The notes: a model not told the origin generated them from the letters alone. A stretch of 64,000 nt of DNA from Novosphingobium mathurense (GCF_900168325.1 NZ_FVZE01000002.1:248001-312000), one strand, 5' to 3'; positions 49,290-58,858 are shown, counted from the first letter of the stretch. Program-made: numbers and translations.

Positions 49290-49751
49290 ATGGATAGAGC
49301 GGATCGCGCCTTGCTTTCGGCGCTACAGGCAGATTCATCGCGTTCGATCGCCGATCTGGCCGAACGCGTGAACCTGTCTTCCTCCGCCTGCCACCGCCGT
49401 ATCCGGTCGTTGGAGGAGCAGGGGATGATCCTCGGCTATGCCGCGCGGGTCGATGCCCGGCGGCTGGGCCTGACGGTGGAAGTCTTCGTCGAAATCACGC
49501 TCAACAGCCAAAGCCGGGAGGCCATGGACCGGTTCGAGCGGGCCGTGTGCGACTTTGACGAGATCCTCGAGTGTCACCTGATGTCGGGCGCGGCCGACTA
49601 TCAGCTGCGCGTCGCTGCGGTCGACCTCGACCATTACGACCGGATCCATCGCGACTGCCTGGCGCGCCTGCCCGGCGTCTCGTCGATGCGCACAAGCTTC
49701 TCGTTGCGGCGAATCAAGCGCTTCGAAGGATACGCGGTGCCTGGCGCCTGA
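49290..49751 (+). CDS. Lrp/AsnC-family transcriptional regulator, probable ald activator
   Basis: A 153-aa regulator: N-terminal winged helix (LLSALQADSSRSIADLAERVNLSSSACHRRIRSLEEQGMI, shown in part) and a C-terminal RAM ligand-binding domain (VEITLNSQSREAMDRFERAV, CHLMSGAADYQLRVAA). It is divergent from ald with 142 nt between; members in this position sense alanine. The palindrome at 49277-49289 abuts the start codon. No other Lrp target is adjacent, so the ald link is inference from context. Confidence 0.9.
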   Translation: MDRADRALLSALQADSSRSIADLAERVNLSSSACHRRIRSLEEQGMILGYAARVDARRLGLTVEVFVEITLNSQSREAMDRFERAVCDFDEILECHLMSGAADYQLRVAAVDLDHYDRIHRDCLARLPGVSSMRTSFSLRRIKRFEGYAVPGA

Positions 49752-49765
49752 CCGCCGCGGGGCGC

Positions 49766-51511
49766 TTAGCGGGTTGGCTGGGTGATGATGCGATCGCGCG
49801 CGACGCGCAGGTCTCCGGCTTCGTGCTGTAGCGAGAGCCGTTCCTTGTCGTTCTTGCGATAGTGGCTCTCGGCCTTGTCGATATCCTCGATCGAGAGGCC
49901 GAGACCATCGAGCGCCGAGCGGGCGAGGACGACCGCGGATTCGATCACTTCGCGGGCCATGAACTTGACCGGCGTGTCTTTCAGCCGCAGCAGCGAGCGG
50001 CGGTCGTAGACGCGGGCATGGATCTGCGCCTCGGGGAAGGCGTCGTGAACCGCGTGCAGGAATGTTTCGGTCAGCTGGTCGCCGTCGATGCAGAACACGA
50101 TCATCTGCGCATTGCCGGCCCCGGCCTGTCGCAGCAGGTCGAGGCGCGTGCCGTCGCCGAAATAGACCTTGGCGCCGAACGCGCCGGCGCGGTCGATCAT
50201 CTCGATGTCGTTGTCGATCAGCGTGACCTGGATGTCGGCGGTAATCAGGATCTGGGCCACGGTTTGGCCGAAGCGCCCGTAGCCGACGACGAGCGCGCTC
50301 GCGCCGTCCTCGCGCGGGGCCTCGCGCTCCTGCCGGCTCGCCGGGGTTTCGCGAATGCGCCGGGTTGCCATCATCAGGAACGGGGTGGTGACCATCGACA
50401 GGGTGACGATGGCGCTGAACAGGCTGGCGGCCTGCGGCTCGATGAGCCAGGCGTTCTGCGCCTGCGCGAAAAGGACGAAGCCGAATTCGCCGCCCTGGCT
50501 GAGGAGCAGGCCCAAGGCCAGCGCACTGCGCCAATTCATCCGGAAGGCCAGGGCCAGGGCGAAGATGATGGTCGCCTTCACCGCGATCAGCGCTGTGGCC
50601 ATGGCGGCCACGAACAGTGGACGCTCGGCGATGGCGGACAGGTCGAGCATCATGCCCACCGACATGAAGAAAAGGCCGAGCAGGATCGAGCGGAACGGTT
50701 CGACGTCCGCTTCCAGCTCATGGCGATAGGGCGAGTCGGCCAGCATGACGCCGGCGATGAAGGCGCCAAGTGCGGTCGACAGGCCGAGCCACTGCATCAG
50801 CGCCGCCGAGGCGATCACCGTGAACAGCGCGGCGAATACGAACATCTCGCGCTCGCCGAGGTTGCCGATGAGGCGGAACAGCGGGCGGATGACGAAACGC
50901 CCCGCCGCGATCAGGCCGACGATGGCGGCGACCGTGAGCAGCGCGAGCTGCCAGCCTGGAGGACCTTCGGGCAGGTTGGGATTGCGGTTCATCGCCGCGA
51001 TGATGGTGATCAGCGGGATGATCGAGAGATCCTGGAACAGCAGCACCGCAAAGGCGCGCTCGCCGAATGGCGTATGCAGGCGTCCCGCGCTTTGCAGCAT
51101 CGGCAGGACCTGTGCAGTCGAGGACAGGCCCAGCGGCAGGCCCAGCGCCAGAGACGCCTCGATGGAAAAGCCGGCGAAGAAATGGATCACCGCCGATACG
51201 GCCAAGCCGCAAAGCGCGACCTGCAGCAGGCCCAGTCCGAAGATCTCGTGCCGCATGCGCCATAGCCGCCGAGGCGCCAGTTCGAGTCCGACCACGAAGA
51301 GCAGCAGGGTAATGCCCAGTTCGGCAATGCCGATCTTGCCCTTCGGGTCGCCGATCAGGTCGAGCGCGTAGGGACCGAGGATCGCACCGGCGAGCAGGTA
51401 ACCCAAGGTCGCGCCGAGGCCCAGCCGCCGAAACAGCAGAACAAAGATCAGCGCGGTGCCGAGCAGCAGGAAGCCGTCCCTCAGCAGGAAGTCCTGCGCG
51501 TGTTGTTCCAT
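49766..51511 (-). CDS. CPA2-family monovalent cation/proton antiporter (KefB-like)
   Basis: A 581-aa protein from the ATG at 51511 (MEQHAQDFLLRDGFLLLGTAL). About 12-13 membrane segments (residues 10-385) with QDLSIIPLITIIAAM and the family core LGLSTALGAFIAGVMLADSPYRHELEADVEPF are followed by an RCK/TrkA-N domain (VVGYGRFGQTVAQILI). It exchanges K+ or Na+ for H+ and may be gated by nucleotides or glutathione adducts. Extension to 51577 is rejected. It lies downstream of ftsK on the same strand. Confidence 0.93.
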   Translation of the reverse strand: MEQHAQDFLLRDGFLLLGTALIFVLLFRRLGLGATLGYLLAGAILGPYALDLIGDPKGKIGIAELGITLLLFVVGLELAPRRLWRMRHEIFGLGLLQVALCGLAVSAVIHFFAGFSIEASLALGLPLGLSSTAQVLPMLQSAGRLHTPFGERAFAVLLFQDLSIIPLITIIAAMNRNPNLPEGPPGWQLALLTVAAIVGLIAAGRFVIRPLFRLIGNLGEREMFVFAALFTVIASAALMQWLGLSTALGAFIAGVMLADSPYRHELEADVEPFRSILLGLFFMSVGMMLDLSAIAERPLFVAAMATALIAVKATIIFALALAFRMNWRSALALGLLLSQGGEFGFVLFAQAQNAWLIEPQAASLFSAIVTLSMVTTPFLMMATRRIRETPASRQEREAPREDGASALVVGYGRFGQTVAQILITADIQVTLIDNDIEMIDRAGAFGAKVYFGDGTRLDLLRQAGAGNAQMIVFCIDGDQLTETFLHAVHDAFPEAQIHARVYDRRSLLRLKDTPVKFMAREVIESAVVLARSALDGLGLSIEDIDKAESHYRKNDKERLSLQHEAGDLRVARDRIITQPTR

Positions 51512-51577
51512 CTGGGCCTTTCCGGTGGGTAGCTTGCGTGTGGAAGTCGGGTTTAGCGCAAATGGCGCGCCTGTCAT

Positions 51578-51612
51578 TACATCACCCTGAACCGTCTTCA
51601 GAGCCCATTTCC
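51578..51612. repeat. REP-like element, copy 1
   Basis: ACATCACCCTGAACCGTCTT followed by CAGAGCCCATTT resembles the element at 62411-62441. Short imperfect REP-type repeats with a CCCTGA...TCAGGG core occur between genes of sphingomonads. This copy is diverged (CAGAG instead of CAGGG), which weakens its hairpin. Confidence 0.4.
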
Positions 51613-51674
51613 CGGTTCAGGCCGAAGCTACGACATTGCGCGGTCCTGCTTCGGGTTGCAGGAGAAGCGCAAAC

Positions 51675-54062
51675 TTACAGCGGGTTGCCGTTTTCGTCGC
51701 GATAGATGTCGCGGCGGCCGACGTGGTTGGCCGGGCCGACATAGCCGTCATTTTCCATGCGCTCCACCCACTTGGCCGCGGTGTTGTACCCCACGCCCAT
51801 CTGGCGCTGCAGCCACGAGACCGAGACCTTCTGGTTCTCGAACACCAGCTGGCAGACCTGCAGGTACTTGCGCTCCTCGGGATTGTCCGAGGCGGTGGCG
51901 TTGAGATCGTCGAAGCCGAAGCTGCCTTCCTCGGGCTCTTCGGTGACAGCGTCGATGTACTCCGGCTTGCCCTGCGTGCGCCAGAAGTTGGCGACGTGTT
52001 CGACTTCCTCGTCCGATACGAAGGGGCCGTGGACGCGTTTGATCGGGTCGGTGTTGGGCTTGTAGAGCATGTCGCCCTTGCCCAGCAGCTGTTCGGCGCC
52101 CTGTTCGCCAAGGATCGTGCGGCTGTCGATGCGACTGGTCACGGCAAACGAGATACGCGTCGGCAGGTTGGCCTTGATGACCCCGGTGATGACGTCGACC
52201 GAGGGGCGCTGCGTGGCCATGATCAGGTGGATGCCCGCCGCGCGGCTCTTTTGCGAGAGGCGCTGGATGAGCACTTCGATTTCCTTGCCGACGGTGACCA
52301 TGAGGTCGGCCAGCTCGTCGACGATCAGGACGATCTGCGGCAGCACTTCATAATCGAGCTGGTTTTCCTCGTAGAGTTCCTCGCCGGTTTCGGGATCGAA
52401 GCCGATCTGGACGCGGCGGCCCAGCGGCTTGCCCTTGGCCGCGGCGGCGCGGACCTTCTCGTTGAAGCTGGCGAGGTTGCGCACCGAAATCTCGCTCATC
52501 TGGCGATAGCGGCGCTCCATTTCCTCGACCGCCCACTTGAGCGCGCGCACGGCCTTGGGCGGTTCTGTGACCACCGGCGAGAGCAGGTGCGGAATGTCGT
52601 CGTAGCTCTTGAGTTCGAGGACCTTGGGGTCGACGAGGATCAGGCGGCACTGCGCCGGGGTCATCCGGTAGAGCAGCGAGAGCAGGATGCAGTTGAGGCC
52701 GACCGACTTGCCCGAGCCGGTGGTACCGGCGACGAGCAGGTGAGGCATCGTGGCAAGATCGGCGACGACGGGTTCGCCGGCGATGTCCTTGCCCAGGATG
52801 ATCGGCAGCATGCCCTTGTGGTGGGCGAAGTTTTCCGAGCCGACCATTTCCTTGAAGGACACCATCTGGCGGTCGGCGTTGGGAAGTTCGATGCCCATGA
52901 CCGTGCGGCCCGGGATCGAGGAGACGCGCGCCGAGATCGCCGACATGTTGCGGGCGATGTCGTCAGCCAGGCCGATCACGCGGCTGGCCTTGATGCCCGG
53001 GGCCGGTTCCAGTTCGTACATGGTGACGACCGGGCCGGTGCGCACGGCGGTGATCTCGCCCTTGACGTTGAAGTCGTCGAGCACGGTTTCCAGCAGGCGC
53101 GCGTTGCGCTCGAGGCTGAGCTTGTCGATCTTCTGGCCGGAATTGGCGGGCGGATCGGCGAGGATGTCGAGCGGCGGCAGCTGGTACTGGTCGAACAGGT
53201 CCTTCTGCTGGCTGCCGGTGCCCAGCTGCGCCGGGCGCGCAGGTGTTGTCGGGTCGACGATCTGCGGGGCCTTGCGGGCCGGTTCGTTGAGCGGGGCCGG
53301 GGCGGCGACACGCGGGGCCGGGGCTTCCGGCTTCGCGGTCTCCACTTCGCCCTCGTCCGACGTTTCGCGCGCGGCGGTGCGTTTCGCAGGCTTGGGCAGG
53401 GCGTCGCGAACCTGGCCGATACGGCCGGGCAGGGTCAGCAGGCGCCCCCAGTCGATGGCGAAGACCTTGCCGATCAGCGCGATACCCCCGGCGAGGAAGA
53501 CTAGCGCAAGGGCAAGCTTGATCCATCCGCCCACGGCTTCGGGGGTGAACCCGGCGATGGCGCTGATCGCCTTGGCGCCGAGCAGGCCGGTGATTCCGCC
53601 CCAGGACGCGGGCAGGGTACCGCCCGGTTCGTCGATCCACAGCGACAGGACCGTCGCCACCAGGACCATCGCGAAGGCCAGCATCCCCACGGGACGCCAC
53701 CAGCGCTGGTTGGAATGCTCGATCTCGTTGTCGTCTTCCTCGACCAGCAGCCACAGCTTGCGGGCGAAGACATAGAGCAGGGGCACGAACAGCGCCGCAA
53801 CCGGGCCGAAGAAGAACAGCGCGCGCTCGGCCACCCAGGCGCCGGCAGCCCCCATCCAGTTCTGCACGTCGCCGCCTGCGGCAGTCGAGGCGGAAGGGTC
53901 GGTCTGGTGATAGCTCAGCAGGGCGAGCGCGAGGAACGTCATGGCCGCGAACAGGACCACGGCACCGCTCAGTTCGGTTGCGCGGCGCAGGCTGCGCTTC
54001 AGGACTGCGCGCCAGTCCGGCTTGGCGATGCGCCGCCCGGGCGCCATGGGCCGTGTGGCCAT
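51675..54062 (-). CDS. ftsK: DNA translocase FtsK
   Basis: A 795-aa FtsK: four N-terminal membrane segments (about 30-200), a Pro/Ala/Glu-rich linker (about 225-300), then the hexameric motor with Walker A GTTGSGKSVGLNCILL (about 446-454), VDPKVLELKSYDD, Walker B QIVLIVDELADLMV, and the C-terminal gamma winged helix (VSWLQRQMGVGYNTAAKWVERM) that reads KOPS sites. It links chromosome segregation to division. The full length is present. Confidence 0.96.
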   Translation of the reverse strand: MATRPMAPGRRIAKPDWRAVLKRSLRRATELSGAVVLFAAMTFLALALLSYHQTDPSASTAAGGDVQNWMGAAGAWVAERALFFFGPVAALFVPLLYVFARKLWLLVEEDDNEIEHSNQRWWRPVGMLAFAMVLVATVLSLWIDEPGGTLPASWGGITGLLGAKAISAIAGFTPEAVGGWIKLALALVFLAGGIALIGKVFAIDWGRLLTLPGRIGQVRDALPKPAKRTAARETSDEGEVETAKPEAPAPRVAAPAPLNEPARKAPQIVDPTTPARPAQLGTGSQQKDLFDQYQLPPLDILADPPANSGQKIDKLSLERNARLLETVLDDFNVKGEITAVRTGPVVTMYELEPAPGIKASRVIGLADDIARNMSAISARVSSIPGRTVMGIELPNADRQMVSFKEMVGSENFAHHKGMLPIILGKDIAGEPVVADLATMPHLLVAGTTGSGKSVGLNCILLSLLYRMTPAQCRLILVDPKVLELKSYDDIPHLLSPVVTEPPKAVRALKWAVEEMERRYRQMSEISVRNLASFNEKVRAAAAKGKPLGRRVQIGFDPETGEELYEENQLDYEVLPQIVLIVDELADLMVTVGKEIEVLIQRLSQKSRAAGIHLIMATQRPSVDVITGVIKANLPTRISFAVTSRIDSRTILGEQGAEQLLGKGDMLYKPNTDPIKRVHGPFVSDEEVEHVANFWRTQGKPEYIDAVTEEPEEGSFGFDDLNATASDNPEERKYLQVCQLVFENQKVSVSWLQRQMGVGYNTAAKWVERMENDGYVGPANHVGRRDIYRDENGNPL

Positions 54063-54115
54063 TCGGAATTCCCCTGATTACAGGTCGTGATAATGCGCTT
54101 TGGCGGGACTCGCCG

Positions 54116-54670
54116 TCAAGAATGGATCGGGAACGACTTTGTGGGCGATTTTGCAAGCCCCTGAATCGCCGCCCATTTCCTGATCCGGGCAGAGCGTGCC
54201 CGATAGGCGTTCATTCCGCCCAGGGCGATGACCGGCATGCATGAGCGGGCCGCCATGAGGCGAAAACGCACCAGACCGAGGTGGGGCGCGCCGGGATGCG
54301 AGCGGGTCGGGAAGACCGGCGAAAGCAGCACGGCATCGGCGCGCGTGCGGTTCGCCTGCGCCAGTTCGCGCAGAGAATGAACGGTCGCGACGCGCAATCC
54401 GGTGGGGCCGCCCGCGAGCCTTTGCGGGGCTCCGTAGGCCCCGGCGGCCCGCCATCGCCTGGCTTCGCGCGGCGTACCGGACAGCACGACGAGATGACCA
54501 TGCTTCCTGGCGATGCGCGCCAACTGTTCGAAGCGCGCGCGGCGCCGGGCAGGGGGCAGGCGATAATGGCGGAAGATGAAGCCCGATCCGCGCGGCAGTC
54601 GTGCAAGCGCGTGCGGCAACTGCGCGTCGATGCGTTCGTCGCTGACCAGCCATAGGTCGGGCAGGTTCAT
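54116..54670 (-). CDS. thiamine phosphate synthase-like TIM-barrel protein
   Basis: A 184-aa protein from the ATG at 54670 (MNLPDLWLVSDERIDAQLPHAL). It follows the ThiE/TenI pattern: FRHYRLPPARRRARFEQLARIA, HSLRELAQANRTRADAVLLSPVFPTRSHPGAPHLGL and VIALGGMNA, the last matching the ThiE phosphate-binding loop. It lacks the usual HLGQ/DD motif in the middle, so it may not make thiamine phosphate. It diverges from the YggS gene across 49 nt. Confidence 0.82.
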   Translation of the reverse strand: MNLPDLWLVSDERIDAQLPHALARLPRGSGFIFRHYRLPPARRRARFEQLARIARKHGHLVVLSGTPREARRWRAAGAYGAPQRLAGGPTGLRVATVHSLRELAQANRTRADAVLLSPVFPTRSHPGAPHLGLVRFRLMAARSCMPVIALGGMNAYRARSARIRKWAAIQGLAKSPTKSFPIHS

Positions 54671-54719
54671 AGCAAGAGGCGGGTAGCGGATCGGCACGCA
54701 ATCGCTATAGCAGCGGCCC

Positions 54720-55385
54720 ATGGATCAACCAGACCTTACTCCCCTGCAGACCGTCCGGGCGAAGATCGCGCAAGCCGCGAAGATTGCGCACCGCAAGCCC
54801 GAGGCCGTCGAGCTCATCGCCATATCCAAGACCCACCCGGCCGAGCGGATCGTCCCGCTGATCGAAGAGGGGCAGCGCGTATTCGGCGAGAACAAGGTGC
54901 AGGAAGCGCAGGCCAAGTGGCCCGCACTGCGCGAGCGCTATGAAGGGTTGCAGCTCCATCTCGTCGGGCAGCTTCAGTCGAACAAGGCGGAAGACGCCGT
55001 GCAGCTGTTCGACTGCATCCATTCGCTGGATCGACCCTCGCTGGTGTCGGCGCTGGGCAAGGCGATGGCCAAGTTCGGTCGGCAGGTCCCCTGCTTCGTG
55101 CAGGTAAACATCGGTGAGGAAGAGCAGAAGGGTGGTTGTGCGATTGCCGATGTCCCCGCGTTGCTGGCCTCGGCGCGCGAGGCGCAGATCCCGGTGGTCG
55201 GCCTGATGTGCGTGCCGCCTCTCGGCATCGAGGCGGCACCCTTCTTCGCGCTGCTTGCCAAGATCGCCGCCGAGAACGGGCTGGACCGGCTCAGCATGGG
55301 CATGAGCGACGATTTCGAGACGGCGGTGATGCTCGGCGCGACGCATGTACGCGTGGGCAGCGCTCTGTTCGGCGCGCGCGGTTGA
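54720..55385 (+). CDS. YggS-family PLP homeostasis protein
   Basis: A 221-aa alanine racemase-like N-terminal fold protein. The PLP Lys is in ELIAISKTHPAERI (about residue 36), and FGENKVQEAQAK, LQLHLVGQLQSNK, LSMGMSDDFETAVMLGATHVRVGSALFG are family blocks. YggS/PLPBP proteins buffer pyridoxal phosphate. They have no racemase activity because the second catalytic domain is missing. A LysE gene converges from downstream. Confidence 0.94.
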   Translation: MDQPDLTPLQTVRAKIAQAAKIAHRKPEAVELIAISKTHPAERIVPLIEEGQRVFGENKVQEAQAKWPALRERYEGLQLHLVGQLQSNKAEDAVQLFDCIHSLDRPSLVSALGKAMAKFGRQVPCFVQVNIGEEEQKGGCAIADVPALLASAREAQIPVVGLMCVPPLGIEAAPFFALLAKIAAENGLDRLSMGMSDDFETAVMLGATHVRVGSALFGARG

Positions 55386-55423
55386 ACCGGTGAATCCCTC
55401 CTCCTCGTGGGGGAGGGGCTGCA

Positions 55424-56053
55424 TCAGGTGGCGCGGAAGGCCAGCAGCGAGAGGCCGAAGCCGGCGAACAGTCCGCCGGTCAGCCGGAGGAATGCGCGTT
55501 TCACGCCAGCGCGGTTCAGGTGGCGCGAGAGTGCGCGCCCGCTTCCGGCATAGACCGAATACCAGAACGCCTCGATCACCGCGAAGACGCCGACGAGGAT
55601 GGCGAACTGCGGCACTTGCGGGCGGGCCGGGTCGATGAACTGCGGCAGGAAGGCAGCGGCGAAGACGATCGCCTTGGGATTGCTGATCGAGATCGCATAG
55701 CCGCCGCGGAACAGCGCCAGCCCAGAGATTTCGGGGCGCAGGTCCGGCGTTTCGGCCTCGTCCTCGCGAACCGGCGCACGCCAGGCCTTGACCGCCAGGA
55801 ACAGGAGGTAACCCGCGCCGGCGATGCGAAGCGTAGTGAAGACGCCCGGCAGAGCGTGGAGCAGGGCGCCCAGTCCGACCGCCGAAGCGGCCAGCAGGGT
55901 GACGAGGCCGAGCAGGCAGCCGGCCATCGTCGCCACGGTGCGCTTCACGCCCAGCTCCACGCTGCGCGAGAGGACATGGAGCATGTTCGGTCCCGGGGTC
56001 GCGCTCAGGAGGAAGACCGCGACCGCAAAGATCCAAAGCGTATGAAGCGCCAC
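55424..56053 (-). CDS. LysE-family amino-acid exporter
   Basis: A 209-aa LysE/RhtB translocator with about six membrane segments: LLSATPGPNMLHVLSRSVELGVKRTVATMAG is the conserved start, given in part, and GGYAISISNPKAIVFAAAFLPQF is the second family block. It exports amino acids or related compounds; the substrate is unknown. It starts 13 nt after pyruvate kinase on the same strand, so the two may be co-transcribed. Confidence 0.9.
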   Translation of the reverse strand: MALHTLWIFAVAVFLLSATPGPNMLHVLSRSVELGVKRTVATMAGCLLGLVTLLAASAVGLGALLHALPGVFTTLRIAGAGYLLFLAVKAWRAPVREDEAETPDLRPEISGLALFRGGYAISISNPKAIVFAAAFLPQFIDPARPQVPQFAILVGVFAVIEAFWYSVYAGSGRALSRHLNRAGVKRAFLRLTGGLFAGFGLSLLAFRAT

Positions 56054-56066
56054 AGGTGTGTCCGGC

Positions 56067-57548
56067 TTACTTCGGCGTGTCGAGTTCGTTGCCGGTGAGG
56101 GTCACGACATGCAGCAGGTTGGTCGAGCCCGGAACGCCGAATGGAACGCCAGCCAGCGTGACAAGCCGCGAGCCGCCGGCACCGAAGCCATGGCGCAGGG
56201 CCATGCGCTTGCCCTTGGCGATCATCTCCTCGAAGCTGCCGATGTCCCGTGTCGAGACCGTATGCGCGCCCCAGAGAAGGGCAAGGCGACGGGCCGTCTT
56301 CTGCGAGGGCGTGAGCACCAGCATCGGCGCGGCCGGACGTTCGCGGGCCACGCGGCGCGCCGAGCCGCCCGAACCGGTGAAGACGATGATTCCCTCGATT
56401 GGCAGCGTGTCGGCGATGGTCGCGCACGAAGCCGAAAGCGCGTCGGCCGTCGTCGCGTCGGGCGGCGTCTGCGCAAGGTGGACGCGCGCGTTGTAGGTCG
56501 AATCTCCTTCGACCTGCGAAGCAATGCGGTCCATGATCGTCACGGCCTCTACAGGCCACTGGCCCGCAGCGGTCTCTGCCGAGAGCATGACCGCGTCGGC
56601 GCCATCGTAGACCGCATTGGCGACGTCGGAGACTTCCGCGCGGGTCGGCGAGGGGCTGGTGATCATCGATTCCAGCATCTGGGTGGCGACGACGACCGGC
56701 TTGCCGTGTCCGCGCGTCATCTCGATTATGCGCTTCTGGATCGGCGGCACTTCTTCGGGATTCAGTTCGACGCCCAGGTCGCCGCGCGCGACCATGATGC
56801 CGTCCGACAGCTCGATGATCTCGTTCAGGCTCTCGACCGCGGCGGGCTTTTCGATCTTGGCCATCAGCGCGCCGTGGCCGCCCATCAGGCGCCGCGCTTC
56901 GGCAACGTCCTCGGGGCGCTGGACGAAGGAGAGGCCGATCCAGTCCGCGCCTTCCTGGACGGCGAAGGCCAGGTCGCGACGGTCCTTCTCGGTCAGCGCC
57001 GGGACCGGCACGATCGCGTCGGGAATGTTCACGCCCTTGCGGTCGGAGATCGGGCCGCCGACTTCGGCGCTGCACAGGATCGCGTCGGGTTCGGCACGAA
57101 TGACGACGAGGCGAAGTTTGCCGTCATCGATCAGCAGGCGCTGGCCCTTCTGGAGCAGGCCGAACAGTTCCGGATGCGGCAGGCAGACGCGGTCGTCGTT
57201 GCCCGGTTCGGGATTGCGATCGAGCGTGAAATGCGCACCGTGGCGGATAAACGCCTTGCCGCCTTCGAACTGGCCGACGCGCAGTTTCGGCCCCTGCAGG
57301 TCGCACAGCACGGCGACCGGGCGCATCAGGTCCTTTTCGACCGCGCGGATATTGGCGATGGTTTCGCGGTGGGTTTCGTGATCGCCGTGGCTCATGTTGA
57401 CGCGGAAGGCGTCGGCGCCGGCTCTCAGCAGCTTGGCGATGGTCTCCTTGTCACGGCTGGCGGGGCCGAGCGTTGCCAGGATCTTGACCTTGCGCGCGCG
57501 CTTGATGCCACGGTGATGGGGGGATCGACGGTTGGGGAGATTGGCCAA
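56067..57548 (-). CDS. pyk: pyruvate kinase
   Basis: A 493-aa pyruvate kinase: KILATLGPASRDKETI at the start, active-site MAKIEKPAAVESLNEI with the catalytic Lys, SDGIMVARGDLGVELN, MLESMITSPSPTRAEVSDVANAV and a C-terminal regulatory domain with VFTGSGGSARRVARERP. It converts PEP and ADP to pyruvate and ATP in glycolysis. The full length is present. Confidence 0.96.
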   Translation of the reverse strand: MANLPNRRSPHHRGIKRARKVKILATLGPASRDKETIAKLLRAGADAFRVNMSHGDHETHRETIANIRAVEKDLMRPVAVLCDLQGPKLRVGQFEGGKAFIRHGAHFTLDRNPEPGNDDRVCLPHPELFGLLQKGQRLLIDDGKLRLVVIRAEPDAILCSAEVGGPISDRKGVNIPDAIVPVPALTEKDRRDLAFAVQEGADWIGLSFVQRPEDVAEARRLMGGHGALMAKIEKPAAVESLNEIIELSDGIMVARGDLGVELNPEEVPPIQKRIIEMTRGHGKPVVVATQMLESMITSPSPTRAEVSDVANAVYDGADAVMLSAETAAGQWPVEAVTIMDRIASQVEGDSTYNARVHLAQTPPDATTADALSASCATIADTLPIEGIIVFTGSGGSARRVARERPAAPMLVLTPSQKTARRLALLWGAHTVSTRDIGSFEEMIAKGKRMALRHGFGAGGSRLVTLAGVPFGVPGSTNLLHVVTLTGNELDTPK

Positions 57549-57625
57549 GTCGTTTCTGCCTCTTTCGAAGTTGCCGGGTCATATGGCAAAGGGCAGGTTA
57601 CAAACCAAGGACGAATGGCAGGGAT

Positions 57626-57937
57626 ATGACCGAAGAATACGAAATCGCAGATCTTGACGACGCAATCGCGGCCGCTGCCTTCCGTCGGCTGGTACGTCAT
57701 CTCCAGCAGCGCCATGACGCGCAAAACATTGATTTGATGGGACTTGCCGGCTTTTGCCGCAATTGCCTGGCCGACTGGATTCGCGATGCCGGCTTCGAAG
57801 GCGACAAGGCCGAGGCCCGCGCCCTGATCCATGGCATGCCTTTTGCCGAATGGAAGGACAAGTACCAGACCGAGGCGACGTCCGAACAGCTTGCCCGGAT
57901 GGAGGAAAGCCTGAAGAAGAACGGCGGATCGCACTGA
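57626..57937 (+). CDS. DUF1244 family protein
   Basis: A 103-aa protein: AFRRLVRHLQQRHDAQNIDLMGLAGFCRNCLADWI, given in part, and IHGMPFAEWKDKYQTEAT match the conserved DUF1244 family of alphaproteobacteria. The two Cys in FCRNC could bind a metal, but the role is unknown. It is divergent from pyk across 77 nt and ends at a strong terminator (57946-57982). Confidence 0.92.
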   Translation: MTEEYEIADLDDAIAAAAFRRLVRHLQQRHDAQNIDLMGLAGFCRNCLADWIRDAGFEGDKAEARALIHGMPFAEWKDKYQTEATSEQLARMEESLKKNGGSH

Positions 57938-57945
57938 TCGCTGGC

Positions 57946-57982
57946 CCCGCGTGCGGCAGTCCGGTCGCGCGCGGGCTTTTTC
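57946..57982 (+). terminator. rho-independent terminator after DUF1244
   Basis: CCCGCGTGCG (57946-57955) pairs with CGCGCGCGGG (57966-57975), 10 bp with one G-T pair and a 10-nt loop, followed by CTTTTTCC. It is the clearest terminator in the 57-60 kb part. Confidence 0.8.
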
Positions 57983-58085
57983 CGCGCCTGCAATTTCCAC
58001 AGGTCCGGCTTTGCCCGAATCTCCGGCTGCGGCTATCAGCCCCGACCAATCGATTCACCATCCCAGTTTCCGGAGCTGACATCCC

Positions 58086-58322
58086 ATGGCCGAAACCACC
58101 GACGATCGCCTGCGCCTGCTGATCGAGCGCGTCGAGCGCCTCGAAGAGGAAAAGAAGGGCATCTCGGACGATATCCGCGACGTCTACAACGAGGCCAAGG
58201 CCGTGGGCTACGACGTCAAGATCATGCGCCAGATCGTGCGCCTGCGGAAGATGAAGCCCGACGACCGCCGCGAAATGGACATGATTCTCGACACCTACAA
58301 GGCTGCGCTCGGCATCGACTGA
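58086..58322 (+). CDS. gapR: GapR nucleoid-associated protein (DUF2312)
   Basis: A 78-aa protein: RLRLLIERVERLEEEKKGISDDIRDVYNEAKA, given in part, is the coiled-coil and YDVKIMRQIVRLRKMKPDDRREMDMILDTYKAAL the DNA-contacting part. GapR binds over-twisted, AT-rich DNA ahead of replication and transcription forks in alphaproteobacteria and clamps around the duplex as a tetramer. A terminator at 57946-57982 separates it from DUF1244. Confidence 0.94.
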   Translation: MAETTDDRLRLLIERVERLEEEKKGISDDIRDVYNEAKAVGYDVKIMRQIVRLRKMKPDDRREMDMILDTYKAALGID

Positions 58323-58432
58323 TCGGCTTGCGCGGCAGTCGCCGCGCTGCGGGACAGTGACGATCGAGGCTGACCTCGGCCCCGGCTTGCGCTAGGCATG
58401 CGCCACGAGCAACGCGCCGAGGAGAGAGCCGA

Positions 58433-58750
58433 ATGATCGTCACTACCACCCCCGCCGTCGAAGGTCGCCCGGTCCAGCATTACCTGGGTATCGTCACCGG
58501 CGAGGTGATCGTCGGCGCCAACATCTTCCGCGATATCTTCGCCTCGATCACCGACATCGTCGGTGGGCGTTCGGGCAAGTACGAGCAGGTACTGCAGCGT
58601 GCCCGCAAGGAAGCCCTTGCGGAAATGGAAGCGGAAGCGGCGAAGCTGGGCGGCAATGCCGTCGTCGGCGTCGACCTCGACTACGAGGTGATCGGGCAGA
58701 GCGGGTCGATGCTGATGGTCAGCTGTTCGGGCACGGCCGTCGTCGTCTGA
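58433..58750 (+). CDS. YbjQ family protein (heavy-metal-binding domain UPF0145)
   Basis: A 105-aa protein: [34 protein letters not shown] and [22 protein letters not shown], with [30 protein letters not shown], shown in part, are the YbjQ signature. Family members form pentameric rings; metal binding is predicted, not proven. GAGGAGAGAG-like SD (AGGAGAGAGCCGA) precedes the ATG. Confidence 0.93.
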   Translation: MIVTTTPAVEGRPVQHYLGIVTGEVIVGANIFRDIFASITDIVGGRSGKYEQVLQRARKEALAEMEAEAAKLGGNAVVGVDLDYEVIGQSGSMLMVSCSGTAVVV

Positions 58751-58810
58751 GGTCGTCGGGGGCGGTTGCCCTAGGCCATGCGCCTGTTGTAAGGGCGCGC
58801 GATCTTACCA

Positions 58811-58830
58811 GCCGGGAACCGGTTCCCGGC
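58811..58830. repeat. 20-bp perfect palindrome upstream of yebC
   Basis: GCCGGGAACC followed by its exact inverse complement GGTTCCCGGC, with no spacer. It lies 28 nt before the yebC start, inside the probable leader. It could be an operator or a weak mRNA hairpin; no T-run follows. Confidence 0.75.
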
Positions 58831-58858
58831 GATCCATAACGAAATCACGGGCGGACCC

